A stretch of DNA of 14,871 nt from NCBI GenBank assembly GCA_903856555.1, contig CAIOCC010000129.1:1-14871 (forward strand). Direction: 5' to 3'. Made by a program: the position numbers and the translations under genes. This DNA is from an uncultured Bacteroidota bacterium. Lineage in GTDB: Bacteria > Bacteroidota > Bacteroidia > UBA7662. How positions within the stretch are numbered: the first letter of the stretch is position 1; the number at the start of each line of letters is the position of its first letter. This document shows positions 14,501 through 14,871 of the stretch, one piece after another. The notes under the pieces are model-generated. The model was not told where the DNA came from. It did no database searches and worked only from the letters and a program-made list of their open reading frames with translations.

Positions 14501-14871
14501 AATACCGCCCAGGTACATGTTGCCCGCATTGTCGTAGGTTGCTGTAAAGCCCCAATTATCAACCCCCGATCCACTGTACGTGGCGCCTATCATCCGCGGG
14601 TCCAAGACCAAAACCTCATCGGCCGCATACGGACCGGTGCGGTAAGCCCAGTGGCCCATTTTTTGAACCCAAGCGGAGGCCACCGGCACTTTGGTGATTC
14701 CATCCGACTTCAAGGTCCACGATACCGGGGCCTCTTCGATATAATCCCCTATATCGGACGTGTAGACCAAGCGACCCGAAGCGTCCAGGCGCTGCGGCAC
14801 ACCGCGGACCTGCATTCGGATCTGTTCCGGGTCTGCGCCCGGCCTCACATGAAACTCGTACTTGAATTCCC
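11570..14871 (-). CDS. Secreted beta-propeller/PKD protein with T9SS type B sorting domain (N-terminus outside window)
   Basis: A surface or secreted protein; the frame runs off the window end (EFKYEFHVRPGADPEQI), so the signal peptide is not seen. A GTG at 14848 is only an internal Val. Numbered from that Val: the end of an N-terminal DUF7948-like domain, about 1-90; a propeller of SBBP-type repeats, about 90-600, with recurring STYLGG motifs (163, 228, 316, 536), NFPIT/DFPVT and DxFVTRLS; the conserved CGKIYLSGWGG (478-488) and AVCAGCRG (563-570); then PKD or Ig-like domains about 605-690, 690-775, 775-847, 848-920 and 921-1001, the last with FWFFGDG. The C-terminal type B sorting (gliding-motility-associated) domain, about 1005-1092, has FPNAFLPE, FRVYDRWGQKIFE, WDGTQGGKAVVPGTYVY and KGLIHVVR. 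A specific role cannot be inferred. Confidence 0.94.
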   Translation of the reverse strand, partial: EFKYEFHVRPGADPEQIRMQVRGVPQRLDASGRLVYTSDIGDYIEEAPVSWTLKSDGITKVPVASAWVQKMGHWAYRTGPYAADEVLVLDPRMIGATYSGSGVDNWGFTATYDNAGNMYLGGIAFGPGYPTTLGAFGFAPGQNQPSGNPNFYYDVTLTKYSPNGGQVLFSTYLGGLGQERPSSLIFDENAQSLLVFGRTNSANFPITAGAYQPALSGSYDLFVTRLSSTGSLLASTYLGGSGAEGTNSVGTPFTTSSLQFNYGDDSRGEVVVAPNGDVLLVSNTQSANFPVTSVTGTLQATFGGSMDGVVARLSPNLNQLLFSTYLGGGSMDATYAIKPGGGDTVFVAGATFSQTTFFPNHTRGYDLSHNGQADGYVMMMRTGNPPFSQPQLVSLTYCGTTSYDQNFLLERDNRGHIYVAGVSMGNINQSGTRWFQAGAKHYIQKYSPFLDSLYWSAPVGLPFLNGVPQSAGPALSLTAFLVDRCGKIYLSGWGGDLNSTFNSSIQTMRGLPITANALQPGTTGSDMYLLVLAPDADTLVYATYLGGSISEEHVDGGTSRFSPEGIVYHAVCAGCRGNSDFPVTSSAVYPFNQSSNCNALIFKLDLELVRPRAGIRMTPSDTNVCVGSPIRFENTGTTGSSVWWTIGTIGQPPVHSALTSSTQYTFTTPGTYRVRLVVEGCQQFDTTFKTVVVTPPPVITKYPPPTSCPGDTVWLRVDSLDASGGLLSITWVADPFLLPGAPGLFRRRAVVTGTRWFYFDVISASGCVLRDSLRARTMAPKEVFGNDTLRWCWDRSQALQPLAGFRSYRWLTDVEITNQNQTVQNFSLLQPRWVYCRAYDDTCFHLDSVYLLPEITATVSLGPDLFFCQQINRTLVPTGGLTYEWSDGSTGSTYSLNAGGSGFIWVIARDVNGCRSLPDTLYYYEDPVSAAISISPPDTAFAPQAVYFTNQFSANIDSVFWFFGDGNSSSSFNPVHSYTDTGTFFGYMLAFSTRSGCRDSIPFLLVVDTVVMDFPNAFLPETEGVNALFRSFTRNLRTLDFRVYDRWGQKIFETTNVDVLWDGTQGGKAVVPGTYVYTADGIGKNGADYFRKGLIHVVR

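Overview
This window reads as a housekeeping stretch of a Bacteroidota chromosome, probably from a Flavobacteriales-like lineage, moderately GC-rich by eye. The phylum call rests on two large secreted proteins carrying type IX secretion (T9SS) C-terminal sorting domains, one type A and one type B. It is supported by an archaeal/eukaryote-like prolyl-tRNA synthetase, a perfect Bacteroidota -7 promoter element (TAnnTTTG) in front of a tRNA gene, and near-absence of Shine-Dalgarno sequences. No mobile elements, CRISPR arrays or defence genes were seen.

Layout. (1) 1-1649, plus strand: the 3' part of proS, then a 222-residue protein of unknown function. (2) 1633-4733, minus strand: a tightly packed set read as glycosyltransferase family 2 -> rsmG -> thyA -> folA, with a 4-bp gap and two ATGA overlaps. 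It converges on, and overlaps by 17 bp, the gene on its left. (3) 4807-5964, plus strand: tgt, divergent from the glycosyltransferase. (4) 5983-6014: an intrinsic terminator serving the minus-strand gene to its right. (5) 6037-10233, minus strand: a secreted multidomain protein of about 1398 residues with duplicated OB-like modules, dockerin-like repeats, a cohesin-like region and a type A sorting domain. (6) 10379-11335: a pirin-family protein. (7) 11409-11484: tRNA-Lys(UUU). (8) 11570 to the window end: a truncated secreted beta-propeller/PKD protein with a type B sorting domain.

How they fit together. ThyA makes dTMP and releases dihydrofolate, which FolA reduces back to tetrahydrofolate; the overlapping start and stop codons suggest coupled translation of the pair. 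RsmG (16S rRNA m7G527), Tgt (queuosine), ProS and tRNA-Lys are translation genes. The two T9SS proteins are presumably exported and attached to, or released from, the cell surface. Their T9SS machinery is not in this window.

The points most worth a second look are: the Tgt, in which all three zinc-ligand cysteines are replaced; the architecture of the type A secreted protein, which carries dockerin-like and cohesin-like regions plus duplicated OB-like modules but no visible enzyme domain; and the uncharacterised protein behind proS. I did not find a convincing wholly new system.
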